In this document: one piece after another, positions 1-6,328 of the stretch
How positions within the stretch are numbered: the stretch's first letter is position 1
Layout: the number at the start of each line of letters is the position of its first letter
NCBI GenBank assembly: GCA_937896105.1
Contig: CALBKR010000211.1
Span: 1 to 6,390, forward strand
From: an uncultured Bacteroidales bacterium
GTDB taxonomy: Bacteria; Bacteroidota; Bacteroidia; Bacteroidales; Bacteroidaceae
DNA length: 6,390 nucleotides
Direction: 5' to 3'
The notes under the pieces: generated by a model
The model's input: the letters and a program-made list of their open reading frames with translations, nothing else
The model's database searches: none
What the model was told of the DNA's origin: nothing
Program-made: the position numbers and the translations under genes

Positions 1-138
1 CTGTTAGGGATTGTTATGCTTGTAAGTCCGGAGCAACCTTCGAACGCTCCAAGTTCAATGCTTGTCACGCTGTTTGGGATTGTTATGCTTGTAAGTCCGG
101 AGCAACCATAGAACGCTTTATTTCCAATGCTTGTGACC
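1..138 (-). repeat. Two tandem 69-bp LRR-coding repeats
   Basis: Units 1-69 and 70-138 each encode one 23-residue leucine-rich repeat. The first 38 bases of the two units (1-38 and 70-107) differ at a single position, while the remaining 31 bases vary more. The conserved part encodes GCSGLTSITIPNS. The array very likely continues beyond the left edge. Confidence 0.9.
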
Positions 139-344
139 TTTAGTTTTTTTGATTTGTAAGTTATAGAATCTGGAATAACAATCTCACCTGTATATTTGTA
201 ATCACCATATGTTATTTCTACTGTTAAATCGGAGTGTGAAATGATATTGTAATAAATGTTATCCACTTTGAAATCATAAGCTTTTGCAGTGGTGTGGCAT
301 AGTAATATTGTTACTGTTATAATTAAATTCTTTATAGTTTTCAT
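1..344 (-). CDS. BspA-type leucine-rich repeat surface protein, N-terminal part
   Basis: Reading from ATG at 344 on the minus strand there is an open frame of 114 full codons with no stop before the window edge, so only the N-terminus is present. Residues 1-22 form a type I signal peptide: a KTIK start, a hydrophobic stretch, and cleavage after AKA, just before YDF. Residues from about 23 to 75 are the usual BspA head (YDFKVDNIYYNI, then VEITYGDYKYTGEIVIP). After this come 23-residue LRR_5 repeats of the form VTSIxxxAFxGCSGLTSITIPNS; two are visible. Family knowledge: BspA-like LRR proteins are exported adhesins or binding proteins that contact host or bacterial partners. The ATG overlaps the stop of the upstream small gene (ATGA), which suggests one operon with translational coupling. 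The cysteine in the signal peptide (LLC) is not in a proper lipobox. The family call is firm; the ligand and total length are unknown. Confidence 0.9.
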   Translation of the reverse strand, partial: MKTIKNLIITVTILLCHTTAKAYDFKVDNIYYNIISHSDLTVEITYGDYKYTGEIVIPDSITYKSKKLKVTSIGNKAFYGCSGLTSITIPNSVTSIELGAFEGCSGLTSITIPN

Positions 345-634
345 CTTTTATAGTTTGTATTTTTTGGGTTCTTTGGATTTCGTTCCATTGTTTCAATAAC
401 CAAATCTATTTGTGAACTAAAAACAGTTGATTCTGGGTTTGTCATTCCATTGTTCCTGTACAGGTTTAAAAGCCATTCTTTGTATTCGTATGTTTTTTTA
501 TTCTCATAATGACATTCCCAAAGATATTCTATGATTTTCCAACTTGCATACTTGTTCTCAAATGGTTTATGTACATTTGTTGTTGGTTCTTTGATCTCCT
601 CTTGAAGAGCCCTTTTCTTTGTTTCTATATTCAT
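341..634 (-). CDS. Small hypothetical protein (97 aa) coupled to the BspA-like gene
   Basis: I do not recognise this protein. The ATG at 634 gives 97 residues starting MNIETKKRALQEE; a TTG at 658 would add eight residues (MGSFKKRF) but is less likely. The protein is hydrophilic, rich in Lys, Glu and Asn, and has no signal peptide or membrane segment, so it is probably cytoplasmic. Its middle is rich in aromatics (ASWKIIEYLWECHY, YEYKEWLLNLY) and looks helical. The tail has a short repeated NPKNPKN. Its stop TGA (343-341) overlaps the ATG of the BspA-like gene (344-342) in an ATGA junction. This argues that it is really translated and coupled to its neighbour. Codon use is AT-rich, like the LRR gene and unlike the two genes to the right. 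An alternative is a remnant or chance frame, but the exact junction makes that less likely. Confidence 0.6.
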   Translation of the reverse strand: MNIETKKRALQEEIKEPTTNVHKPFENKYASWKIIEYLWECHYENKKTYEYKEWLLNLYRNNGMTNPESTVFSSQIDLVIETMERNPKNPKNTNYKR

Positions 635-677
635 AAATCTTTTTTTAAAGCTTCCCAATTCCCCGATGAAAGCGTAT

Positions 678-767
678 AAAAAATAAGGTGTGGGAACTAT
701 ATACGTTTTATCCTACTGACAGGCTTCTCGCATTGCCTATGGAACGGATAAAACAATAGCCCACACC
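678..767 (-). terminator. Long hairpin followed by a T-run, terminator or attenuator candidate
   Basis: On the minus strand GGTGTGGG (767-760) pairs with CCCACACC (694-687). Inside, CTAT-type pairs (756-759 with 697-700) and a 9-bp helix GTTTTATCC/GGATAAAAC (754-746 with 713-705) extend it, and a small GGC/GCC stem sits in the loop. The helix is directly followed by TTATTTTTT (686-678), as in an intrinsic terminator. It lies 44 bp upstream of the 97-residue gene, so it could control read-through into that gene and the BspA-like gene. The long interrupted stem is unusual for a simple terminator; a MITE-like repeat end is an alternative. Confidence 0.5.
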
Positions 768-903
768 AAAGGTTATGCAAATAGCCAACAAAGGCTGTAC
801 ATACCAATGATGTGATGCTACTGTTATCATCTTCGTTCCATTTCAAATTTTGCGAGAATTTGTCAGTTGAAGATAATTTCAATAACACCTCTAAATAATA
901 TGT

Positions 904-929
904 CTGTTCATAGGAACTCCTATGAACAG
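904..929. repeat. 26-bp near-perfect palindrome, operator-like
   Basis: CTGTTCATAGGA (904-915) and TCCTATGAACAG (918-929) are exact inverted copies separated by AC. The site begins three bases beyond the predicted -7 box at 932-939, so it would cover the start of transcription, a usual position for a repressor dimer site. It also contains GTTC-N4-GAAC, which resembles recombinase-type sites. No second exact copy occurs in the window, so an invertible segment is not shown. Confidence 0.55.
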
Positions 930-931
930 CA

Positions 932-963
932 CAAAAATAATTAAAAGGTTTCTACAAAGCAAG
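932..963 (-). promoter_or_regulatory. Possible promoter of the leader, 97-aa and BspA-like unit
   Basis: On the minus strand TATTTTTG (939-932) fits the Bacteroidetes -7 box TAnnTTTG exactly. CTTG (963-960) lies 20 nt upstream and matches the -33 TTTG at three of four bases. Transcription would start near 925, leaving a leader of about 290 nt with the palindrome and the long hairpin. Such AT-rich motifs occur by chance, so this is a candidate only. Confidence 0.35.
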
Positions 964-1049
964 AACTGCTTAACAAATTTTTAGAGTTAATATTGTGGTT
1001 GGTGCCGGATATAATGTGTGGGTATTAACTGGCTATGATTACCATATTT

Positions 1050-2282
1050 TCAAGAAACAAATAGTGTACATCCTTCTTTCCACTCTCCCCGGGTGAAGTC
1101 GGGGATTTCCACAGGTGTGCCGCCATTGTTGGCCGATGTGTCGGTGAGTTCCACAAGGCAGCTCCACAAGGCAGCGTCATAAACGCTCATATCAAGCGGC
1201 AGCCCGCCTCGCAGGCAGTGTATAAGGCGGCAGTCCATTGCATAGTCTATCCAGCGGCGGCCGCATAGCTCCTCGCCACGCTCTTTGTACATCGTTACAA
1301 TAGGGTGGCGGTATTTTTCGATGAGGCTTTGGCAAGCATTGCCGGTTATTGCCTCCTCGCTGTCTGGGGCAAAAGCAAAAGAGGGAACCGGATATTTCTG
1401 TGCAAAGCCCTCAGTCCCGCTTATAAGGAACGAACGGCTGTAGGGGCGTGGCAACGATATGCAGTGCTGCACAAGTATGGTCTTGCCATTCTCGGTTGTG
1501 ATAATCGAACTGTTCATTGTGCCGCTGAGGTTCCCGGCATCCTCACCGCCAATCCTTTTCGATGATAGCGATACAATGCTCTTCATCCTGTCGCCGCGGT
1601 TTATGCCCATTGCCAGCGCAACGGGTCCAAGGCCGTGTGTAGGGTAGGGGTTGCCGTTGTGGCTGCCCATAAAATCAACCTGCCAGTTGCTCCATTTGCG
1701 TTCGCCGTTGTCGTTTGACGATATGCGTTCGCGCAGGTCGTGAAGGTACGAACCCTCGGCGTGTATTATCTCTCCCAGCAAGCCTTGTTGTGCCATATTC
1801 AGCGTGCACAGCTCAAACTCGTCGTAACAGCAGTTCTCGAGCATTATGCAGTGGCGTTGCATCTTCTCGGCAGTGTCGACCAATCTCCAGCAGTCGGCAA
1901 CTGTCGTTGCAGCAGGTACCTCGGTGGCTGCGTGCTTACCCTGTTGCATAGCATATACGGCAATGTCGGCGTGGCTTGCCCAGTCGGTGCATATATATAC
2001 AAGGTCAATATCGGGCATCTCGCACAGCCGTTTCCAGCCATCCTTGCCGGTGAATGTGGCAGGGGATGCCTTGCCATACTCTGCAATTATGGCAGCGGCT
2101 TCGGTTATATTCTCCTCGACAAGGTCGCACAGGGCAACAACCTCGCACCCCTCGATATTCATCATACGGTGCACAGCACGCTTGGCACGTACGCCAAGCC
2201 CCACGAAACCTATCCTTACACACTCGATAGGCTCGCATCTCAACTGCATTACGTTGTGGTGTATGTTATTGCTCTCGCTCAT
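1050..2282 (-). CDS. GH109-like Gfo/Idh/MocA family enzyme, atypical
   Basis: This is a 410-residue protein from ATG at 2282; a frame opening at TTG 2312 starts upstream of the promoter-like -7 box and is unlikely. An N-terminal Rossmann fold is seen at 25-35 (GFVGLGVRAKR), followed by TDWASH (99-104), TEVPAA (120-125), ENCCYDEFE (149-157), YPTHGLGP (213-220), RGDRM (229-233), RPYSR (279-283), GLPLD (360-364) and PVEIPDFTRG (390-399). These are the signature blocks of GH109. Characterised GH109 members use tightly bound NAD+ to cleave alpha-N-acetylgalactosaminides by transient oxidation and elimination. Two things are odd. Near residues 340-346 the protein reads CGRRWID, where the homologues I remember have GGHGGMD, so an active-site histidine appears to be missing. 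The stretch after RGDRM is also shorter than usual. No signal peptide is visible, so it is probably cytoplasmic, whereas many GH109 enzymes are exported. The fold and family are clear; GalNAcase activity is uncertain. Confidence 0.88.
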   Translation of the reverse strand: MSESNNIHHNVMQLRCEPIECVRIGFVGLGVRAKRAVHRMMNIEGCEVVALCDLVEENITEAAAIIAEYGKASPATFTGKDGWKRLCEMPDIDLVYICTDWASHADIAVYAMQQGKHAATEVPAATTVADCWRLVDTAEKMQRHCIMLENCCYDEFELCTLNMAQQGLLGEIIHAEGSYLHDLRERISSNDNGERKWSNWQVDFMGSHNGNPYPTHGLGPVALAMGINRGDRMKSIVSLSSKRIGGEDAGNLSGTMNSSIITTENGKTILVQHCISLPRPYSRSFLISGTEGFAQKYPVPSFAFAPDSEEAITGNACQSLIEKYRHPIVTMYKERGEELCGRRWIDYAMDCRLIHCLRGGLPLDMSVYDAALWSCLVELTDTSANNGGTPVEIPDFTRGEWKEGCTLFVS

Positions 2283-2301
2283 TGTCGTTGTCAATCTACT
2301 G

Positions 2302-2332
2302 CAAAATAACAAAAAATGTATCTGCTTTCAAA
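2302..2332 (-). promoter_or_regulatory. Possible promoter of the GH109-like gene
   Basis: On the minus strand TTTG (2332-2329) is followed after 19 nt by TTATTTTG (2309-2302), which differs from TAnnTTTG at one defined base. The spacing fits the Bacteroidetes pattern. The predicted start of transcription is only about 10-15 nt before the ATG at 2282, giving a very short leader. No terminator is seen between the large gene and this site, so read-through from the large gene is also possible. Confidence 0.4.
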
Positions 2333-2363
2333 GCGTTTGGATTTTATTAACGTATAAACCGTT

Positions 2364-5300
2364 TCAAAGTTCACGCAGTTTCTCTTTTGCAGCCTGGTTT
2401 CCGGCCTTGGCGGCATCGTAGTACAGGTCGCGTGCAAGGCCTCTGTCGCGCGACACACCCTTGCCTTCGTAATAGTAGTCGGCCACGCGTCTTGTCCCCT
2501 CGTGGTTGCCCATATCCGAAAGGGTCTTGGCATATCTGTATGCCTCCTTGTATCTCTTCTTGCCGTCGAGGTAGTCGAACATATAAACCATAGCATCAAC
2601 GCAACCGCCATCGGCTGCAGCCTCGATATACTCTATGCCCTCCTTGCCGCCGGCTATCATCTTCAGTCCATACTCATACAGCGCATTGGGCTCCTGCAAC
2701 TGCGCGGCACGTACCAGCAGCTTTTCGCTCCTCACGCTGTCCTGCCCAACGAACTTGCCGTCGCTGTAGCGGTGCGACATCTCAAGCAGTGCGCGTGGCT
2801 CCTCCTGCATCGCCGCCGTGTTGTACCAGTGGTGTGCCAGTGAATCGTTTCGCTCTACAATGTCGCCCTCCTCGAATGTCTGTGCAAGGGCATATTGTGC
2901 CTCTGCATCGCCGCGTTTTGCCGCTTCGAGCAGGAACTTCATTGCGTGTTCCGGGTTCTTGCCTATACCCTTGCCATAGCGGTAGCACAGCGACACATAA
3001 TACATTGCAGGCGGGTACTTGTACTGTACCAGCTCGGCAAATATCGTTATTGCATCCCTGTAGTTGCCCTTGTTGTAGTATATCACACCCTTCTGGTGCT
3101 CCCGTGCACAGGCTGCCTCAAGTTCCGGGTCCATAGGCTTCTCTTCGGCCTTTGCCGGCTTCTTCTGTACAGGGCTGTCGGCACTTTGCTGCCGTTTGGC
3201 GCTGTTGAGCCTTGTCGTTGTCACGGCATCGTTGCTGTAGAGCGATGTGCCGTCGCGTCCGGCAACATCCACTATAATATTGTTGCAACTGCTGCTGTTG
3301 TAAAGCTCTATGACGGCTTCACCCTGTTCGTTTATGGTGATGCTTGGCACCCACAGCAGTGTGCGGCGGTAGTCATCGGCCTGTGGCTGCATCCTGCTGT
3401 AGTCGGGCGAGTAGAACTGCTTGCTCTCGCTGTATCCCTGTACCGATGTATAGCGCAACGAACTTCCTGCTGCTGCAAACTCCGGGACAATGGTTCTCTC
3501 CCTCTCACCCTCTTCGTATGGTATGAGACAGGCCACATAGTTGGGGTTAACGGGGTATCTTATACTTATTGGGATAGCGCCGGGAGTCTCCTGTTCCCTT
3601 ATTGCATCGTAGAAACGGTTGATGTTTGGGCAACCGTCTATGCCTTCACCTGCAAAAAGGTACATATTTGAGAGAAATCCTGAATAGAATTTCATAAAAG
3701 GCACCTTTGTTTCAAGCATCCTTTCGAGTGGCTCCCATTGGTTTCTTTTGTTTTCGAACTGCTGGCGTGTCTTGACATCGCTGCGTATCACAAACTCCTT
3801 GAAGTTCGTCATCTTGTCGGGGTCGGGCAAGCCTCGCAGGTACTCCATATCGGGCTGTGGAACGGTGTTGGGGCTGTACTCGCCAAGCACCACCATAAGC
3901 TTTACCCAGTATGCCCAGTTGTAGTTATGGCGTTTCATTGCACTTGACACGACATCGGCTGCGGTGAGTATGTGTCTATACTCCTCTTTCTCCTTGCCAT
4001 CTAAATTACTGTTGAAAAGGTGGCTGTATATCCTGCCCGGCTCCGCTATAATATCGTTGCCTAACGTATCCATCTGTATATCGTTTAGGATTTTGTAGTA
4101 CATCTCATCCTCGTAGATATTGAATTTGTTGAGGTATGTGATATCCTGGGCATATTCCCACTCATCGAGGTAGTTGAACCTCATCTCGCTGTGTGGCGGG
4201 CGTTCGTTTATCTCCTTCTTGCGTTTTTCGACCACCTCAACCGATGAAAGCATATATTCAAACGGGTTCATCCGCACCAGGCTGTCGGCAGTGCTCTTTG
4301 TCATAGCCTTTCCCAAGTGCCGTTCCCAATAGTCATAGAGGCGGAAGCCGGGCGAGTAGTAACGGTCGAGAGCAAACTGGTACGATATGTTTGCGCTGTG
4401 CTTGAATGTAGTTTGCGGGCGCAACGATGCAATGCGTGTGCCGTAGAAATCGTCAAATTCAAGCATAAAGCCGCCTGTGCTGTCGGTGCGGAACGTGCTT
4501 GTCTTTATGCGTCCGCTGTCACCCTCTATATCCACACGCGTGAGGTTGTATGCCTGCGGTATCAGCTCCATCGCCTCCTCTGCTCCAAGTCCGGTGTTCT
4601 TGCGTTTCCTGTAGAACTTGCCCTTCAGCGAAATGCCTCGCTCTATGGGTTGCATATCGTCAATTTTCTCGCGTGTGAGCATATGCCAGTTATACGATGT
4701 CCAGCCGTGTGTCAGCATCAGCAGGTCGAGCAGCTCTTTGCGCCGGCTGTTGCCTGTATCGAAATATTGTGCAGCATTGGGGATATAACCCTTCAGCTCC
4801 GACCCGAGCAGCAGGTAACTATACATATTGTGCGTGTATGATGTAGCCTGGTGACCGTATGCGTCGCTTGCCGACAGGGCAAGGTCGGCCGTTGACGGTA
4901 TCGGCTTGCCGTCGTCGCGTGTGACCTTCAGGGTAATCTTCTCGCCCGGCCTGGCGTTTAGGTTATGTGTGTGGTAGCCGTTGGCAGTGACGTGCAGTTT
5001 CACAGTCTCGCGGTCGCTTGCAGCCATCCTGTCGTGCGTCACGAAGAACTGTCTCTCGGCAAGCGGTGTGTGCTCGTTGGCATACAGCACCACACGGCTC
5101 ACACCCTCGGGCAGCTCCTGCTTGGCAATGCTGTACTGCACCTTCCTGTCAGTGGTGTTGAACTTCCTGAAAAAGCCCATTGCACCGCGATAAAGGATAA
5201 CCACGCCCAGTTCGCCTTCCTCGGCGATATTGTTCACAGCAGTAATCGTTATGCTGTCGCCCGCCTCGGTGATGCTCAGCACCACACCCTCGGCATTCAC

Positions 5301-6101
5301 CTCGGGCAGCTTGAACTTGTGTCTCTTTGCCTTGCCCTTCTCGTCCGTTACAGTCACCTCGGCGCGGTATTCGGCATCGGCTTTCGGGGTAATGGCAAAC
5401 ACCCCTTTCCCTTCGTGTACAGGCACGCACTCGAACAGTTTCCTGCCATCCTCGTATATCGTCACCGTGTCCTCACCGAAAATACCCTCCTCGCCACGCA
5501 GTTCAAATGCTACCTTGCTTTCTATGCCGGCAACAAGATGCCCGCTCTCCGGGAAAAAGTCGAGCGAGGCCTCGGGCAGTTCCGAACTCTTCCACTCACC
5601 GCGCTCCTTGTATCCCCTGCGGCGGTCGAGCATATTCTTGAAGTCCCAGTTGGCGGCATTCACCTTGTCGAACACAGGGAACACCCTTGTGAACACCGCA
5701 TCCTTGCCCCAGTTGAGCATATATCGGGTATATGCGCGTACCTCATAGTATCCCGACAGCAGCAAAGGGTTAAGCTCGAATTCACCGTAGCAACTGCCGT
5801 TCTCATCGAGCTTGTATTTCTTTGTCTGCACCACATAGCCCTCGGGTGCCACAAGCTCCACATACAGCACCTTGCTCAAAGTGCTCGGGCGGTCATCGGT
5901 GCCGAACGTGGCGTATGCCTTGAACCACATCGTCTCGCCAAGGTAGTAGGCACTGTTGTCTAACTGCAGGAACACACGTTCCTGCTGCATCACACGACCC
6001 ACCTGCATTGCCCTGTAGGCAATACTGTCGATGCGGCTCTGTGCCACGGCTGCAAAGCAACATAGTGTGGCAATGATATATGTTACAATTCTTCTTTGCA
6101 T
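2364..6101 (-). CDS. Exported MG2-domain protein with C-terminal Sel1 repeats (1245 aa)
   Basis: Residues 1-20 are a type I signal peptide (cleavage after FAAVA); the two cysteines in it are not in a lipobox. Residues about 40-145 form an MG2 domain of the alpha-2-macroglobulin type (RVFLQLDNSAYYLGETMWFKAYA, split here as RVFLQLDNSAYY and LGETMWFKAYA, then SGYYEVRAYTRYML). Further beta-domain segments follow, with family marks LTHGWTSYNW (463-472), a carboxypeptidase-regulatory-like stretch at about 488-550, and FYSPDYS...YRRTLLWVPSI (896-921) with YNSSSCNNI (934-942), where related Bacteroidetes proteins normally end. Here a Lys/Pro/Ala-rich linker (about 968-995) leads to one TPR-like unit (1001-1030) and about six Sel1-like repeats (1031-1240), the clearest being YRYGKGIGKNPEHAMKFLLE and YYEGKGVSRDRGLARDLYYD. 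The protein is probably periplasmic or on the outer surface. The MG2 family is often linked to TonB-dependent transport or export, but its exact role is unknown. The Sel1 array suggests protein-protein contacts. The gene is GC-rich and begins 29 nt after a strong terminator hairpin. Confidence 0.88.
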   Translation of the reverse strand: MQRRIVTYIIATLCCFAAVAQSRIDSIAYRAMQVGRVMQQERVFLQLDNSAYYLGETMWFKAYATFGTDDRPSTLSKVLYVELVAPEGYVVQTKKYKLDENGSCYGEFELNPLLLSGYYEVRAYTRYMLNWGKDAVFTRVFPVFDKVNAANWDFKNMLDRRRGYKERGEWKSSELPEASLDFFPESGHLVAGIESKVAFELRGEEGIFGEDTVTIYEDGRKLFECVPVHEGKGVFAITPKADAEYRAEVTVTDEKGKAKRHKFKLPEVNAEGVVLSITEAGDSITITAVNNIAEEGELGVVILYRGAMGFFRKFNTTDRKVQYSIAKQELPEGVSRVVLYANEHTPLAERQFFVTHDRMAASDRETVKLHVTANGYHTHNLNARPGEKITLKVTRDDGKPIPSTADLALSASDAYGHQATSYTHNMYSYLLLGSELKGYIPNAAQYFDTGNSRRKELLDLLMLTHGWTSYNWHMLTREKIDDMQPIERGISLKGKFYRKRKNTGLGAEEAMELIPQAYNLTRVDIEGDSGRIKTSTFRTDSTGGFMLEFDDFYGTRIASLRPQTTFKHSANISYQFALDRYYSPGFRLYDYWERHLGKAMTKSTADSLVRMNPFEYMLSSVEVVEKRKKEINERPPHSEMRFNYLDEWEYAQDITYLNKFNIYEDEMYYKILNDIQMDTLGNDIIAEPGRIYSHLFNSNLDGKEKEEYRHILTAADVVSSAMKRHNYNWAYWVKLMVVLGEYSPNTVPQPDMEYLRGLPDPDKMTNFKEFVIRSDVKTRQQFENKRNQWEPLERMLETKVPFMKFYSGFLSNMYLFAGEGIDGCPNINRFYDAIREQETPGAIPISIRYPVNPNYVACLIPYEEGERERTIVPEFAAAGSSLRYTSVQGYSESKQFYSPDYSRMQPQADDYRRTLLWVPSITINEQGEAVIELYNSSSCNNIIVDVAGRDGTSLYSNDAVTTTRLNSAKRQQSADSPVQKKPAKAEEKPMDPELEAACAREHQKGVIYYNKGNYRDAITIFAELVQYKYPPAMYYVSLCYRYGKGIGKNPEHAMKFLLEAAKRGDAEAQYALAQTFEEGDIVERNDSLAHHWYNTAAMQEEPRALLEMSHRYSDGKFVGQDSVRSEKLLVRAAQLQEPNALYEYGLKMIAGGKEGIEYIEAAADGGCVDAMVYMFDYLDGKKRYKEAYRYAKTLSDMGNHEGTRRVADYYYEGKGVSRDRGLARDLYYDAAKAGNQAAKEKLREL

Positions 6102-6130
6102 AACGGGTATGGTATCACTTCGCTAAAATA

Positions 6131-6172
6131 CACAAAAAAGCGCAAACAGCTATGCATTTGCGCTTTTTTGTG
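6131..6172 (-). terminator. Perfect 16-bp hairpin, two-way intrinsic terminator
   Basis: Arms 6131-6146 and 6157-6172 are exact inverted copies with a 10-nt loop (6147-6156). Each arm contains CGC plus a six-base A or T run, so the RNA of either strand forms a stem ending in a U-tract. On the minus strand it closes the structured RNA to the right and sits 29 nt before the ATG at 6101. No clear TTTG/TAnnTTTG promoter is seen in the short gap; TATTTTAG (6130-6123) is a weak -7 candidate without a -33. Confidence 0.85.
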
Positions 6173-6177
6173 ATTTG

Positions 6178-6324
6178 CGGCATCCTGCCGGCATTAATTT
6201 CATTGAACCTGCTTCCGCTCGCAGCTTTATCGACGGTTCAACCGCAAGCGTTTACCATTATTCTCGATAATGTGCGCGATTTTTGTTTTTCCACAGCAAA
6301 GTGTAATCCCATAAATCTCCGGCA
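6178..6324 (-). ncRNA. Candidate structured RNA with pseudoknot (small RNA or leader switch)
   Basis: No protein gene fits here. On the minus strand TGCCGG (6324-6319) can pair with CCGGCA (6191-6186), closing a 139-nt domain. Inside is a hairpin CATTAT-CGAGA-ATAATG (6272-6256). A further helix CGCTTGC/GCGAGCG (6250-6244 with 6222-6216) has one G-U pair that only works in minus-strand RNA. The loop segment TTGAACC (6241-6235) can pair with GGTTCAA (6209-6203), which makes an H-type pseudoknot order. CGGCA (6190-6186) can instead pair with TGCCG (6182-6178). The terminator at 6131-6172 follows. I do not recognise a known RNA class. A free small RNA such as a 6S-like RNA and an attenuator of the large gene both fit the layout. 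Confidence 0.4.
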
Positions 6325-6328
6325 CTGT

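Larger units (their letters stand above)
635..1049. other. AT-rich 415-bp region between genes
   Basis: No convincing protein gene is present between the end of the GH109-like gene and the 97-residue gene. The stretch holds a promoter-like site (932-963), a 26-bp near-perfect palindrome (904-929), a long imperfect hairpin followed by a T-run on the minus strand (678-767), a small hairpin AGCC/GGCT (783-796), and a weak inverted repeat GTTAATA/TATTAAC (986-992 with 1023-1029). No clear intrinsic terminator directly follows the GH109-like stop. Confidence 0.7.

Noticed and set aside
1..138. CRISPR-like direct repeats
   Set aside because: The 69-bp period is a multiple of three and both units translate in frame into LRR_5 repeats.
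687..767. Integron attC-like site
   Set aside because: The hairpin has paired outer arms but lacks the RYYYAAC and GTTRRRY end motifs, and no integron integrase is in view.
697..888. Minus-strand frame of 63 codons (GTG start)
   Set aside because: Its last third lies inside the inverted arms of the hairpin at 687-767, it lacks an ATG start, and I recognise no family. A small peptide of the leader cannot be excluded, but the structure explains the region better.
986..1029. Terminator of the GH109-like gene
   Set aside because: GTTAATA/TATTAAC is AT-rich, has a 30-nt unpaired interior and no T-run after it on the minus strand.
1740..2421. Long plus-strand frames opposite the GH109-like gene
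   Set aside because: They are antisense shadows of a GC-rich coding frame; the minus-strand product carries a full set of family motifs.
4965..5963. 332-codon plus-strand frame opposite the large gene
   Set aside because: Its His, Leu and Val-rich product has no recognisable domain, and the minus strand encodes a coherent MG2-family protein across it.
6203..6241. T-arm of a tRNA or tmRNA (GGTTCAA)
   Set aside because: There is no acceptor stem, anticodon arm or CCA-type end at tRNA spacing; the motif is better explained by pairing with TTGAACC nearby.
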